Source: Pseudomonadota bacterium (lineage in GTDB: Bacteria; Pseudomonadota; Gammaproteobacteria; Xanthomonadales; Rhodanobacteraceae). Taken from it: 64,000 nt of DNA. The position numbers and the translations under genes were made by a program. Below, in pieces: positions 10,263 through 20,724 of the stretch. Each line of letters opens with the position of its first letter. The first letter of the stretch is position 1. The notes beneath the pieces were generated by a model. That model was given only the letters and a program-made list of their open reading frames with translations. It made no database searches and was not told the DNA's origin. The DNA is taken from the NCBI GenBank assembly GCA_023388255.1, contig JAEWGO010000008.1:124001-188000 (forward strand). The letters are read 5' to 3'.

Positions 10263-10612
10263 GCGACTCCCGAAACCAACCGATGCCGTCGATCGAACCC
10301 CGCGATCTCGAGAGATCCCGTTCCCTCGCTGCCGAGCGCGGCCGTGCGCGAAGCCATGTCAGCGGCGACGTCCTGCAACAAGTGTTGTTGCACGGCGGCC
10401 GTCTTGCCGCGATCGGTCCGGTGCTGGGTCTCGCGATCGCGTTGGCGCTGACTCACCTCATGCGCGCGCACTTGCCCGGCATCAGTGCAGCCGATCCGCT
10501 CACGCTCGGCCTCGTCTCGGCGGTCATCGCTGCCACCACACTGCTCGCCTGCTGGCTGCCCGCGCGACGCGCGGCTGGCGTCGACCCCACCGTTGCCCTA
10601 CGCCACGAATGA
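10263..10612 (+). pseudogene. C-terminal fragment of an ADOP permease
   Basis: The reading frame before the stop at 10610-10612 encodes the last 80 or so residues of an ADOP permease. It shows DVLQQVLLHGGRLAAIGPV, then hydrophobic stretches, then LLACWLPARRAAGVDPTVALRHE. The preceding 40-50 nt are not permease-like, and the domain is far too short to form a transporter half. It sits between complete permeases 4 and 5 and is best read as the 3' stump of a deleted tandem copy. The in-frame ATG at 10253 overlaps the end of permease 4, so a short membrane peptide could still be made, but a function is doubtful. Confidence 0.75.
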
Positions 10613-10625
10613 AGGAACCCACGCC

Positions 10626-13058
10626 ATGATTCGCGACCTTCGTTTCGCCCTGCGCGCGCTGCTGCATACGCCGGTGTTCACCCTGGTGTCGGTGCTGATG
10701 CTCGGTGTCGGCATTGGCCTCGCGATCTTCATGTTCGGCGCGATCAACGCATATGCGCTGAAGCCGTTGCCGTTTCCGCAGCCAGACGAACTCGTGCACG
10801 TCGAGTACACCGACAGCCGCGACACGGCGCGCAACCTGTCGCTGCCACTGGCCGACTGGCTCGATCTGCGCGAGCGCGAACACACGTTGCGTTCGCTCGC
10901 CGCGTACACGGTCGGCACGATGAATCTCGGCGGCATCGACGGCGCGCCGGAACGGTTGTCGGGCGCGTGGATCAGCGCCGACGCGTTCGGCACGCTGGGC
11001 GTGAAGCCGATGCTCGGGCGCGACCTCGCCCCATCCGATGTGCAGGCCGGCGCGGCACCGGTTGCACTGATCGGCGAGCGCGTGTGGCAACTGCGCTTCA
11101 ATGCCGATCCGGCCGTGGTCGGCCGCAGCGTGCGCATCAACGGCAAGCCGACCACGATCGTCGGCGTGATGCCGGAGCGCTTTGCGTTCCCGATCGCCGA
11201 AGCGGTGTGGATGCCGTTGTCCGCCGACCGCGCGTTCGCGGCGTCCGACGCCGCGCCGCTGGTGAAGGCATTCGGTCGCCTGCGCGAGGGCAACTCGCTG
11301 GCGCAGGCGCAAGGCGAGTTCGATGGCCTGATCGGCGTGCTCACGCACGAACGCAATCAGCCGTTGCGCGGCGATCGCGCCAAGGTCGAGGCGTTCGCGG
11401 ACGAGTTCATCCAGCCGCAGTTTCGCCAGGCCAACACGACGATGTTCGTCGCCGTGCTGCTGGTGCTGCTGATCGCCTGCGCGAACGTCGCCAGCCTCGT
11501 GCTGGCGCGCTTCGCCGCACGTACGCGCGAACTCGCGGTACGTTCCGCGCTCGGCGCGAGCCGGCGCCAGCTGGTCGTGCAGGTGTTGTCCGAAACGCTG
11601 CTGATCGCGTTGCTCGCGACCATGCTCGGCTGGGCCGGCGCCGATGCCGCCGCGCGCATGATGCACGCGACGATGCAGGCCACTCCGGCGGACCTGCCGT
11701 ACTGGATCGACAATTCGACCGACCTGCGCGACGAGCTGTTCAGCGCCGGCATTGCGCTGCTGGCGACGCTCGCCGCCGGACTGGCGCCGGCCCTGCGCGC
11801 CGGCCGCATCGATCCGCAGGCGGCGCTGCGCCAAGGCGGCAGCATCGGCGAACGCGGTCGGCTCGGGCGTTTCCTCGTCGCCGGCGAAGTCGCGCTGTGC
11901 ATGGTGCTGCTGGTCTGCGCGGGCGGCGCGATCCGCAGCGCGGTGCAAGCGCAGAAGGCGCCGCTCGGCATCGACAGCGATGGCGTTCTGACCGGGCGCA
12001 TCGGGCTGTTCGAGTCGCGCTATCCCGATGCGGCGGCGCGCCTGCGCTTCGAGCAGGCACTGGCGCCGCGCTTGCGCGCGCTGCCCGGCGTTTCCGGCGT
12101 TGCATTCGCCAGCACCTTGCCGCTGATGGGCTACGAGCGGCAGGAATACGGCACGGCTGGCGAGGCTATCGACAAGGACACGCACCTGCCGCAGGCGTGG
12201 GCGTCGAGCGTGAACGCGGACTTCTTCAAGGTATTCGGCATCGCGCTGCGCGAAGGTCGCCTGTTCGACGCACGCGACAGCGCCGACAGCCCGCCGGTCG
12301 CGCTGGTCAGCGCCAGCCTCGCCGCCGCGGCATGGCCGGGCCAAAGCGCGATCGGCCAGCGTGTGCGCTTGTCGCCGAAGGACGGCGGCGATCCGTGGCT
12401 GGAAGTCGTCGGCGTGGTGGCCGACAGCGTGCAGGCCGATTACCTGCAGAACAGCGTGACCTCGGCCGCGCTGCGCGGCGACGGCAACGTGTTCCGGCCG
12501 ATCGCGCAGAACCCGCCCGCGTTCGTCAGCTTCGCGCTGCGTGCCGACGGCGATGTCGGCGCGCTCGGCGAATCCGTGCGTCAGGCGATCAGCGCGGTCG
12601 ACGCCGATCTGCCGGTGTACTGGCTGCGCCCGATGCGCGAATGGCAGGACCGCATATTGTGGGGCAGCGACATCCTCGCCCACCTGTTCGGCGCGTTCGC
12701 GCTGTTCGCGCTGCTGCTCGCGGTTGCCGGCATCTACGCCGTGCTCGCGTTCGACGTGACCCGACGCACACGCGAGATCGGCGTGCGCCGCGCACTCGGC
12801 GCCAGCGCGCGCGGCGTGCTGGCGATGGTGCTGCGCCGCGGCGCCGTGCAGGTGCTGGTCGGCGTCGCCATCGGTGCGCCATTGGCGATCCTGTTTTCGC
12901 GCGCACTCGCGAGCCTGCTGATGCCGGGCGCGCAGGACGATCCGCGCGTCTATCTCGGCGTCGTCGGCGTGCTGCTGCTCGCGGTCGTCATCGCCGCGGC
13001 GATCCCGGCGCGCCGTGCGCTGCGCGTCGATCCGATGGTGGCGTTGCGCGACAACTGA
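10626..13058 (+). CDS. ADOP-family ABC transporter permease 5 (MacB/FtsX-like)
   Basis: This is an 810-residue duplicated permease. The start MIRDLRFALRALLHTPVF is the classical ADOP N-terminus, and AAGGAACCC sits at Shine-Dalgarno distance. An upstream in-frame ATG at 10485 would add residues encoded by the permease stump and is rejected. The gene has TM1 (SVLMLGVGIGLAIFMFGAI), a central TM block with VLLIACANVASLVLARFAA and RELAVRSALGASRRQL, and a last TM block with TREIGVRRALGASARGV. The tail is IPARRALRVDPMVALRDN. Permease 6 follows after only 18 nt, consistent with co-transcription. Confidence 0.94.
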   Translation: MIRDLRFALRALLHTPVFTLVSVLMLGVGIGLAIFMFGAINAYALKPLPFPQPDELVHVEYTDSRDTARNLSLPLADWLDLREREHTLRSLAAYTVGTMNLGGIDGAPERLSGAWISADAFGTLGVKPMLGRDLAPSDVQAGAAPVALIGERVWQLRFNADPAVVGRSVRINGKPTTIVGVMPERFAFPIAEAVWMPLSADRAFAASDAAPLVKAFGRLREGNSLAQAQGEFDGLIGVLTHERNQPLRGDRAKVEAFADEFIQPQFRQANTTMFVAVLLVLLIACANVASLVLARFAARTRELAVRSALGASRRQLVVQVLSETLLIALLATMLGWAGADAAARMMHATMQATPADLPYWIDNSTDLRDELFSAGIALLATLAAGLAPALRAGRIDPQAALRQGGSIGERGRLGRFLVAGEVALCMVLLVCAGGAIRSAVQAQKAPLGIDSDGVLTGRIGLFESRYPDAAARLRFEQALAPRLRALPGVSGVAFASTLPLMGYERQEYGTAGEAIDKDTHLPQAWASSVNADFFKVFGIALREGRLFDARDSADSPPVALVSASLAAAAWPGQSAIGQRVRLSPKDGGDPWLEVVGVVADSVQADYLQNSVTSAALRGDGNVFRPIAQNPPAFVSFALRADGDVGALGESVRQAISAVDADLPVYWLRPMREWQDRILWGSDILAHLFGAFALFALLLAVAGIYAVLAFDVTRRTREIGVRRALGASARGVLAMVLRRGAVQVLVGVAIGAPLAILFSRALASLLMPGAQDDPRVYLGVVGVLLLAVVIAAAIPARRALRVDPMVALRDN

Positions 13059-13076
13059 TCTTCACGGAGCACGAAA

Positions 13077-15485
13077 ATGAATATCTTCAACATGCTGCGC
13101 CACCACCTGCGTGCACCCGCATTCGCGCTGACCGTTTTCACCTTGGTCGCCGCGGTGACGGCGATCAACGTAACCGTGTTCAGTGCGCTCGACACCTTGC
13201 GCTGGAAAGCGCTGCCGTATGCGGCCGATGACAGTCTGGTCTCGCTGAAGCTGAAGCTGACGAAGATCGACAACGAGAGCAACCTGAGCGAACTGTGGCG
13301 CGCGGACCTGGCGCGCGACACGGCGACGTTCCGCGGCGTTGCCGGTTACGTCGACCAGAACCGCACGCGCAGCGACAGCAGCGGCCGGCCGTGGCGGATC
13401 GCACAGGTCACGCCGCAACTGGATGCGGTGCTCGGCGTCGCCCCGGCACTCGGCCGCGGCATCGAGGCCGACGACGTGCACGAGGGCGCCGATCGCGTGC
13501 TGGTGATCTCCGATTCGCTGTGGCGCCGGCGCTTCAATGCCGACCCGGACATCGTGGGCCGCAGCGTGCGTTTCGGCGAACGCAGCGACACGATCGTCGG
13601 CGTGATGCCGCGCGGCTTCGCGTTCCCGGACACGCAGACCGATGCGTGGCGGCCGTTCGTGCCGCCGGCGCAAAAGCCGGCCGTCGACGGCGTCGGCGAA
13701 CTCGACGTCATCGCGCGGCTCGCCGATGGCGCCACGCCGGAACAGGCGCGGCTCGCGCTCGATCGTCTGTACGACGGCGGCAAAGGCCTCGGCGAGTTCG
13801 GCGCCATGTTTGTCAACCTGGGTCCGCTGGCGCAGGCGGAACCGTGGCGCGCGCATTTTTCCGCGCGCCACGGCGATGCGCTGGCGATGCTGCAGCTGGC
13901 TGCGCTGATCCTGTTGCTCGCGGTCGCGGCGAACCTCGTCAACCTGCAGCTCGACCGCCTGCTCGGCCGCAGCCGCGAGTTCGACATCCGCCGCGCGATC
14001 GGTGCCGGAGAACGAGCGATCGCCTTGCAGGCAATCGGCGATGTGCTGTTGCCCACCCTGGCCGGCATCTGCGCCGGACTCGCGCTGGCGCTTCCCGGCC
14101 TGCGCCTGCTCGCCGCGCGACGCCTGTTGCCCGAAGGCTTGCCGATCGCGACCGGCTTCGATGTCGCGATGCTCGTTCCCGCCGCCCTGATCGTTGCGGT
14201 CGTGCTCGCCACCGCGCTCGTCGCCGTGCGTATCACGCGCGGCCGCGCCGCGTTGTCCGCGCGCGGTGCGGCTGGCCTCGGCAAGCTGCGTCCGGCCTTG
14301 CTGGTTGGCCAGATCGTGCTGACCACGACCCTGCTCGGCAGCGCGATCCTGCTGTCGCGCAGCGCGGTCAACGTGCTCGACGTCGACCGCGGCTTCGACG
14401 ACCACGGCGTGCTGATGGTCGGCATCGACTTCGCGCTCGCCTCGCCGGCGCGGCGCGAGCCGATGTACGACCCGCGCAACGACACCGCACTGAAATCCGC
14501 GGTGGCTGAACTGATGGCGCGCGCAAAGGCGCTGCCTGGCATGCGCCACGTGGCGACGACCAATATCGCACCGTTCAGCGGCGGCGATGCATTCAGCGTC
14601 CAGCACGTCCCGGGCCAGGACGAACCGCAACAACTGCGCGAACGCAGCGTCTCGCCGGATTACTTCGCTACGCTCGGCATTGCGCTGCGCAAGGGTCGCA
14701 CGCTCGCGGAAACGGACGTGCGCGAAGATGGTGGCGTGGGCGGGTTCGTCGTCGATGAACACTACGTGCAACGCTACCTCGGCAAACGCGATCCGCTCGG
14801 CGCCAGCATCGGCATCGATGCCGGAACGGATGGCGGCAAGCGGACCATGGTCCCGATCGTCGGCGTCGTGCGCAGCGTGAAGAACCACGCGCTCGACGAG
14901 AAGGCCGACGCGCCGACGATCTACCGCGTCGCAAACTTCCCGTCGCCGATGTTCGTGCTGCTGGTGCGCGCGGATGTCGACGCGGCGACGCTGGTCGAGC
15001 CGATGCGCCGGCTGATCCAGCAGGCCGCCCCGGATGCCGCGATCGCGTTCAACCAACCGCTCGCGCAGCGCATCGCCACCAGCTTTGCCGCACGCCGCGG
15101 CCTGCTCGAAACCATTGGCGCGTTCGCCGCGATCACGCTCGCGCTTGCCGCGCTCGGACTCGCCGCGGTGCTCGGCTTCGCGATCGGCCGGCGCACCAAC
15201 GAACTCGGCGTGCGCATGGCGCTCGGCGCGACCCCGGCGCGCATGCGCAACCTCGTCCTGCGCCAGGGCGGTGCACTGATCCTCGCCGGCGGCGTGCTCG
15301 GGCTCGCGCTCGGCATTCCGCTGGCGCGCCTGTTCGCCGACCGCCTCTACGGCGTCGCCTTCACCGACCCGGCGACCTGGACGATCGCGATGGTGATCGT
15401 CGCAGGCATGACGCTGCTCGCCTGCTGGCTACCCGCTCGACGCGCGGCGGCGACGGATCCGATCGAGGCGTTGCGGCATGAATGA
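13077..15485 (+). CDS. ADOP-family ABC transporter permease 6 (MacB/FtsX-like)
   Basis: This is an 802-residue duplicated permease with CACGGAGCACGAAA before the ATG. Its TM1 segment (FTLVAAVTAINVTVFSALD) lacks the usual LALGIGANT wording. The central TM block has LILLLAVAANLVNLQLDRL followed by SREFDIRRAIGAGERAI, and the last block has TNELGVRMALGATPARM. It ends in WLPARRAAATDPIEALRHE. The 'FDIRRAIGAGE' wording shows this copy is one of the more divergent members. It lies 18 nt after permease 5 and 42 nt before permease 7. Confidence 0.93.
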   Translation: MNIFNMLRHHLRAPAFALTVFTLVAAVTAINVTVFSALDTLRWKALPYAADDSLVSLKLKLTKIDNESNLSELWRADLARDTATFRGVAGYVDQNRTRSDSSGRPWRIAQVTPQLDAVLGVAPALGRGIEADDVHEGADRVLVISDSLWRRRFNADPDIVGRSVRFGERSDTIVGVMPRGFAFPDTQTDAWRPFVPPAQKPAVDGVGELDVIARLADGATPEQARLALDRLYDGGKGLGEFGAMFVNLGPLAQAEPWRAHFSARHGDALAMLQLAALILLLAVAANLVNLQLDRLLGRSREFDIRRAIGAGERAIALQAIGDVLLPTLAGICAGLALALPGLRLLAARRLLPEGLPIATGFDVAMLVPAALIVAVVLATALVAVRITRGRAALSARGAAGLGKLRPALLVGQIVLTTTLLGSAILLSRSAVNVLDVDRGFDDHGVLMVGIDFALASPARREPMYDPRNDTALKSAVAELMARAKALPGMRHVATTNIAPFSGGDAFSVQHVPGQDEPQQLRERSVSPDYFATLGIALRKGRTLAETDVREDGGVGGFVVDEHYVQRYLGKRDPLGASIGIDAGTDGGKRTMVPIVGVVRSVKNHALDEKADAPTIYRVANFPSPMFVLLVRADVDAATLVEPMRRLIQQAAPDAAIAFNQPLAQRIATSFAARRGLLETIGAFAAITLALAALGLAAVLGFAIGRRTNELGVRMALGATPARMRNLVLRQGGALILAGGVLGLALGIPLARLFADRLYGVAFTDPATWTIAMVIVAGMTLLACWLPARRAAATDPIEALRHE

Positions 15486-15527
15486 AGCCAGCGCCAGCAC
15501 ATTCTTGCCCTTGCTCCCGGAGAACCC

Positions 15528-17945
15528 ATGAACCTGTTCGATCTGCGCCATACCTTGCGCCGGCTGGCGCGCAGTCCCGGCTTCAGCGCAACTTCGATCC
15601 TGCTGCTCGGCCTCGCCTTCGGCGCGCTGGCCTGCGTGTTCAGCGTCGTCTACGGCTTGCTCTACAAGCCGCTGCCGTATCCGCACGCCGAACAGCTCGT
15701 GACGGTCGAATCGCGGATCCTCGGCATTCCGTTCGACGTCGGCCTGTCGCCGCCACTGCGCGAGGAGATCGCGCATTCGGCGCATGCCGTCGATGGCATC
15801 GCTGCATATCGGTCGGGCGAGATGGTCCTGCGCGACGATGACGGCCGCCGCGCCGGTTCGCTGAAAACCGCGCTGGTGGAACCGGGGGTGTTTGGTCTGC
15901 TCGGTGCGCAGCCGGCGCTCGGCCGGCTGTTCGCCGCCGAGGACGTCGGCGAGGGCGCGCCACGCGGCGTGGTGCTGTCGTGGGACGAATGGCAGACGCG
16001 CTACGCCGGCGCCGAGGATGCGATCGGTCGCACAGTGCGGCTGGAGGATCACGACTACCGCGTGATCGGCGTGCTGCCGAGGGGTTTCGTCTTTCCGGCC
16101 AGCACGACGCGGCTGTGGCTGCCGCTGTCGTTCAGCGCCGCGCAGCGCGCGCGCTCCTACGCCGGCAACTTCGACGGCACGCTGGCCATCGCGCGACTGC
16201 GCGCGGGCAGCACGATCGCCGCCGCTTCGGCTGAGGCGACCGGCATCGCCAGGGCGATGCCGGAACTCAAGGGCGCCTTCGGCGGAAGTTTCAAATTGCG
16301 CGTGGAGCCCCTGCGCACGCTGTGGATCGGCGAGCGCCGCGACGCCCTGCTGTTGATGCTGCTGGCGGTGGCGATGGTGTGGCTGGTGACAACCGCGAAC
16401 GTCGCCAACCTGGTCCTGGCGCGGGCGCTGGAGCGCCGCCAGGAAACGGCGGTGACGGCCGCGCTTGGGGCGACGTCATGGCAGCGCGTGCGTGTCGCCG
16501 TCGCCGAAGCCGCCGCGCTGTGCGTCGCGGGCGTCGCGCTCGGCTGCGCGCTGCTGCCGGCCGGGCTCGCCCTGCTGCGCCATTTCGACATGCTGCCGAC
16601 GGGCACGCCGCAGGCGATCGGCATCGACCCGCCGACGCTGGCACTGCTCGCGGTGCTGGCGCTCGCGCTGTGCGCGGTGCTGGCCGCGGTCGCGCTGTCG
16701 GTACAGCACGGCAACCTCAACGACATGATTCGCCACGGCGGTTCGCGACAGACCGCCGGCACTGCCGCACAGGCCGTGCGCAAGTCGCTGGTCATCGCCC
16801 AGGTCGCGCTGACCGTCGCGCTGCTGTTCGGCATCGGCGTACTGCTGCGCAGCTCGCAGAACCTGCTGACCGAGGACGTCGGCTTCCGGCGCGACCATCT
16901 GCTTTACGCCAGCCTCGCCGACCTCGTCCCGGCCGGCGCGACACCGGAGCTGCGTGCGGCGCGCCTGGCCGATTTCGTCGAGCGCGTGCGCGCGCTGCCC
17001 GGCGTCGCCGCCGCCGGGCTTGGCAGCATGGTGCCGTTCGGCGGCAGCATCGCCACGACCAACTACACGGCGCCTGGACAGGAAGACGCCAAGGACCAGC
17101 CGATCGGCTACGACCAGAGGGTCGATTCCGGCTATTTCGCTGCGCTCGGCATCCCGCTTCTGCGCGGACGCGGCTTCACAGCCGACGAGGTGCGCAGCAA
17201 GACAGCGGTCGCGATCGTCGACGAGATGTTCGTGAAGCGGCACTTCGGCGACGCCGATCCGCTCGGCGGGCACTTCAAGGTCGGCGTCGGACCGGACCAG
17301 CCCGACCGTGAGATCACAATCGTCGGCGTGGCGCCCACCATCAAGCTGCGTGCGCTCGACGAGATCACGGATCGCCCGTCGATCTACCAGCCCACGCCGG
17401 CGCCGCCGTATGCCGCATTGGCCGTGCGCACGAGCGTCGATCCGTCCGCGCTGGTCGAGCCGATCAAGGCCGTCGGCGCCAAGATCGCGCCGACGGAATC
17501 CATCGGCCCGATCGTCACGATCGACGAGCGCATCGCCGACACGCTGAAGGATCGCGAACGCCTGAACGGCCTGCTCGGTCTGCTCGGACTCACCGCGCTG
17601 CTGCTCGCCGGCGTCGGCCTGTATGCCGTGCTCGCCTACGCGGTGCGCCAGCGCGTTCCCGAATTCGGCGTGCGCATGGCGCTCGGCGCGCGCACCGGCG
17701 ACGTGCTGCGTCAGGTGCTCGGCCAGGGCGTCATGCTGATCGGCGTCGGCCTCGCGCTCGGCGTGCCACTGGCGTGGGCGTTCGCGCGCCTGCTGTCCGC
17801 GCGGCTTTACCACGTCAGTGCGTTCGACCTGCCGACGCTCGGCGCGGTCGCTGCAACACTCCTCGCCATCGGATTCGTCGCCTGCTTGTGGCCGGCGCGC
17901 CACGCGGCGGCAGTCGACCCGGCCGTCGCGTTGCGCAACCAATGA
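15528..17945 (+). CDS. ADOP-family ABC transporter permease 7 (MacB/FtsX-like)
   Basis: This is an 805-residue duplicated permease with CCGGAGAACCC before the ATG. It starts MNLFDLRHTLRRLARSPGF and has TM1 (LLLGLAFGALACVFSVVYG). The central TM block has VWLVTTANVANLVLARALE and RQETAVTAALGATSWQR, and the last TM block has VPEFGVRMALGARTGDV. The tail is LWPARHAAAVDPAVALRNQ. It is the last permease of the array and lies 25 nt upstream of the only ATPase gene, so the two are surely co-transcribed. Which permeases actually pair with that ATPase cannot be told from sequence. Confidence 0.94.
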   Translation: MNLFDLRHTLRRLARSPGFSATSILLLGLAFGALACVFSVVYGLLYKPLPYPHAEQLVTVESRILGIPFDVGLSPPLREEIAHSAHAVDGIAAYRSGEMVLRDDDGRRAGSLKTALVEPGVFGLLGAQPALGRLFAAEDVGEGAPRGVVLSWDEWQTRYAGAEDAIGRTVRLEDHDYRVIGVLPRGFVFPASTTRLWLPLSFSAAQRARSYAGNFDGTLAIARLRAGSTIAAASAEATGIARAMPELKGAFGGSFKLRVEPLRTLWIGERRDALLLMLLAVAMVWLVTTANVANLVLARALERRQETAVTAALGATSWQRVRVAVAEAAALCVAGVALGCALLPAGLALLRHFDMLPTGTPQAIGIDPPTLALLAVLALALCAVLAAVALSVQHGNLNDMIRHGGSRQTAGTAAQAVRKSLVIAQVALTVALLFGIGVLLRSSQNLLTEDVGFRRDHLLYASLADLVPAGATPELRAARLADFVERVRALPGVAAAGLGSMVPFGGSIATTNYTAPGQEDAKDQPIGYDQRVDSGYFAALGIPLLRGRGFTADEVRSKTAVAIVDEMFVKRHFGDADPLGGHFKVGVGPDQPDREITIVGVAPTIKLRALDEITDRPSIYQPTPAPPYAALAVRTSVDPSALVEPIKAVGAKIAPTESIGPIVTIDERIADTLKDRERLNGLLGLLGLTALLLAGVGLYAVLAYAVRQRVPEFGVRMALGARTGDVLRQVLGQGVMLIGVGLALGVPLAWAFARLLSARLYHVSAFDLPTLGAVAATLLAIGFVACLWPARHAAAVDPAVALRNQ

Positions 17946-17970
17946 AATCCCCATCCAAGGAATCCATTCC

Positions 17971-18648
17971 ATGCCCCTGATCGAACTGCACAACGTCGAA
18001 AAATCCTTCCCGCTCGCCAACGGCCGCAGCTGGGTGCTACGCAACATCAACCTCGACATCGCCGAAGGCGAGTTCGTCAGCGTGATGGGGCCGTCGGGCG
18101 CCGGAAAGAGTTCGCTGCTGAACGTGCTCGGGCTGATGGACCACGACTGGCAGGGCGGCTATTCGCTCGACGGCGTCGCGGTCGACAAGCTCAATCCGAA
18201 GCAGCGCCAGAACCTGCAACGCGAGAAAATCGGTTTCATCTTCCAGCACTACCACCTGATCGATGATCTGAAGGTCTGGGAGAACCTCGACCTGCCGCTG
18301 CAGTACCGCGACGTGCCGGCGAAGGAGCGCGCGGCGCAGGTCGGCGACCTGCTCGACCGCTTCAACATCGTCGGCAAGAAAGACCTGTTCCCGAGCCAGC
18401 TCTCCGGCGGCCAGCAGCAGCTCGTCGCGGTCGCGCGCGCGGTCATCACCAAACCGCGTCTGTTGCTCGCCGACGAGCCGACCGGCGCGCTGCATTCAAG
18501 CCAGGCGCGCATCATCATGGACCTGCTGCACGAACTGAACCGCGGCGGCATGACGATCGTGCAGGTCACCCACAACGAGGACTATGCGAAGGAAGCGCAG
18601 CGCATCGTGCGATTGTTCGACGGCTGGATCGACAAGCCCAGCGTATAA
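17971..18648 (+). CDS. MacB-type ABC transporter ATP-binding protein
   Basis: This is a 225-residue stand-alone nucleotide-binding protein of the MacB/LolD/FtsE class, which powers FtsX-type permeases at the cytoplasmic face. It has Walker [10 protein letters not shown] (about residues 42-50), a Q-loop (IFQHYHLID), the signature [14 protein letters not shown], Walker [12 protein letters not shown] and the switch histidine in VTHNE. In the signature the usual Arg after QQQ is Leu. It has no membrane domain, unlike true MacB. It is the only ATPase beside seven permeases, so it is probably shared among them. AAGGA precedes the ATG. A TATAAT hexamer at its 3' end may serve the following toxin-antitoxin genes. 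Confidence 0.93.
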   Translation: MPLIELHNVEKSFPLANGRSWVLRNINLDIAEGEFVSVMGPSGAGKSSLLNVLGLMDHDWQGGYSLDGVAVDKLNPKQRQNLQREKIGFIFQHYHLIDDLKVWENLDLPLQYRDVPAKERAAQVGDLLDRFNIVGKKDLFPSQLSGGQQQLVAVARAVITKPRLLLADEPTGALHSSQARIIMDLLHELNRGGMTIVQVTHNEDYAKEAQRIVRLFDGWIDKPSV

Positions 18649-18668
18649 TCTGGCCAGACTGGCTAGAT
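18644..18668 (+). promoter_or_regulatory. Putative promoter -10 and autoregulatory operator of the toxin-antitoxin operon
   Basis: A perfect -10 hexamer TATAAT lies at 18644-18649, overlapping the ATPase stop codon. It is followed at once by an inverted repeat with a 1-bp centre: ATCTGGCCAG at 18648-18657 and CTGGCTAGAT at 18659-18668, with one mismatch. The antitoxin ATG is 12 nt further on. No good -35 hexamer is seen 16-18 nt upstream. An inverted repeat next to the -10 is the expected layout for repression by a Phd-toxin complex. The operator role is inferred. Confidence 0.5.
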
Positions 18669-18680
18669 GAGGGTAGTGCC

Positions 18681-18926
18681 ATGAACTGGCAACTCCAGGA
18701 AGCGAAGAACCGCTTGAGCGAGGTCGTGAAAGCGGCCAAGGCGAAGGGACCGCAGATCATCACGGTGCGTGGGAAGGAGGAAGTCGCCGTGGTGTCCATT
18801 GCGGAACTTCGGCGGCTGCGGAAGCAGGATATTCCGTTGGGAACATTCCTGCGCAAGACCGCCCCCAAGGTGGACCTGGTGATCGAGCGCTCACGGGAAA
18901 CCGACCGCAAAGTCGACATCAAGTGA
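18681..18926 (+). CDS. Phd/YefM-family antitoxin
   Basis: This is an 81-residue antitoxin. The N-terminus MNWQLQEAKNRLSEVVKAA is the Phd/YefM DNA-binding fold start (W-x-L-Q-E-A-K-x-R-L-S-E-V), followed by the family motif PQIITVRGKEEVAVVSIAEL. The C-terminal 35 residues are charged and presumably bind and block the partner PIN toxin. Family members also repress their own operon, here probably through the inverted repeat upstream. The stop TGA shares its last base with the toxin ATG. Co-translation keeps the antitoxin first in order. Confidence 0.9.
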   Translation: MNWQLQEAKNRLSEVVKAAKAKGPQIITVRGKEEVAVVSIAELRRLRKQDIPLGTFLRKTAPKVDLVIERSRETDRKVDIK

Positions 18927-19344
18927 TGCGCGGCTTCCTTCTCGACACCTGCGTCATCTCGGATGCCACACAAGTTCGGCCGTCGGCACGCGTCACGGCC
19001 TGGCTCGACTCGAAGTCTGCCGAGAGCCTCTTTCTCAGCGTGATTTCGATCGGCGAGATCGAACAAGGTATCGCGCACCTGGGCGTCGGCGCTCGCGCGC
19101 GAAAGCTGGCTGCATGGCTGAGCGATGCCATCCTTCCGCGGTTCGAATCGCGAATCCTCGGCGTGGATCAGGCGGTCGCCCTGCGCTGGGGACGGATGCG
19201 CGGCGTGGCCATGCGCGCAGGTCGCCCGCTCATGCTTGTCGACTCGCTGATTGCAGCGACCGCACTGGAGCACGAACTGACCGTCGTAACGCGAAATACC
19301 AAAGACTTCGCCGCGCTCGAAATTCCACTCGTCAACCCATGGCA

Positions 19345-19348
<4 letters not shown>
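18926..19348 (+). CDS. VapC-like PIN-domain toxin
   Basis: This is a 140-residue PIN-domain ribonuclease, FitB/VapC-like. The acidic metal-binding residues are visible: Asp in LLDTCVISD, Glu in SIGEIEQG, Asp in MLVDSLIAATAL and Asp in VTRNTKDF. Such toxins cut tRNA or rRNA when freed from the antitoxin. The ATG at 18926 overlaps the antitoxin stop (TGATG). A GTG one codon earlier is possible but would lie inside the antitoxin end. The stop overlaps the start of the next gene (ATGA at 19345), which ties this pair tightly to the regulator downstream. Confidence 0.9.

Positions 19349-20710
<1,362 letters not shown>

Positions 20711-20724
<14 letters not shown>

Noticed and set aside
10485..10625. 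Upstream start for permease 5
   Set aside because: It would lie in the stump of another permease in a different frame; MIRDLRFALRALL with AAGGAACCC at 10626 is the classical start.
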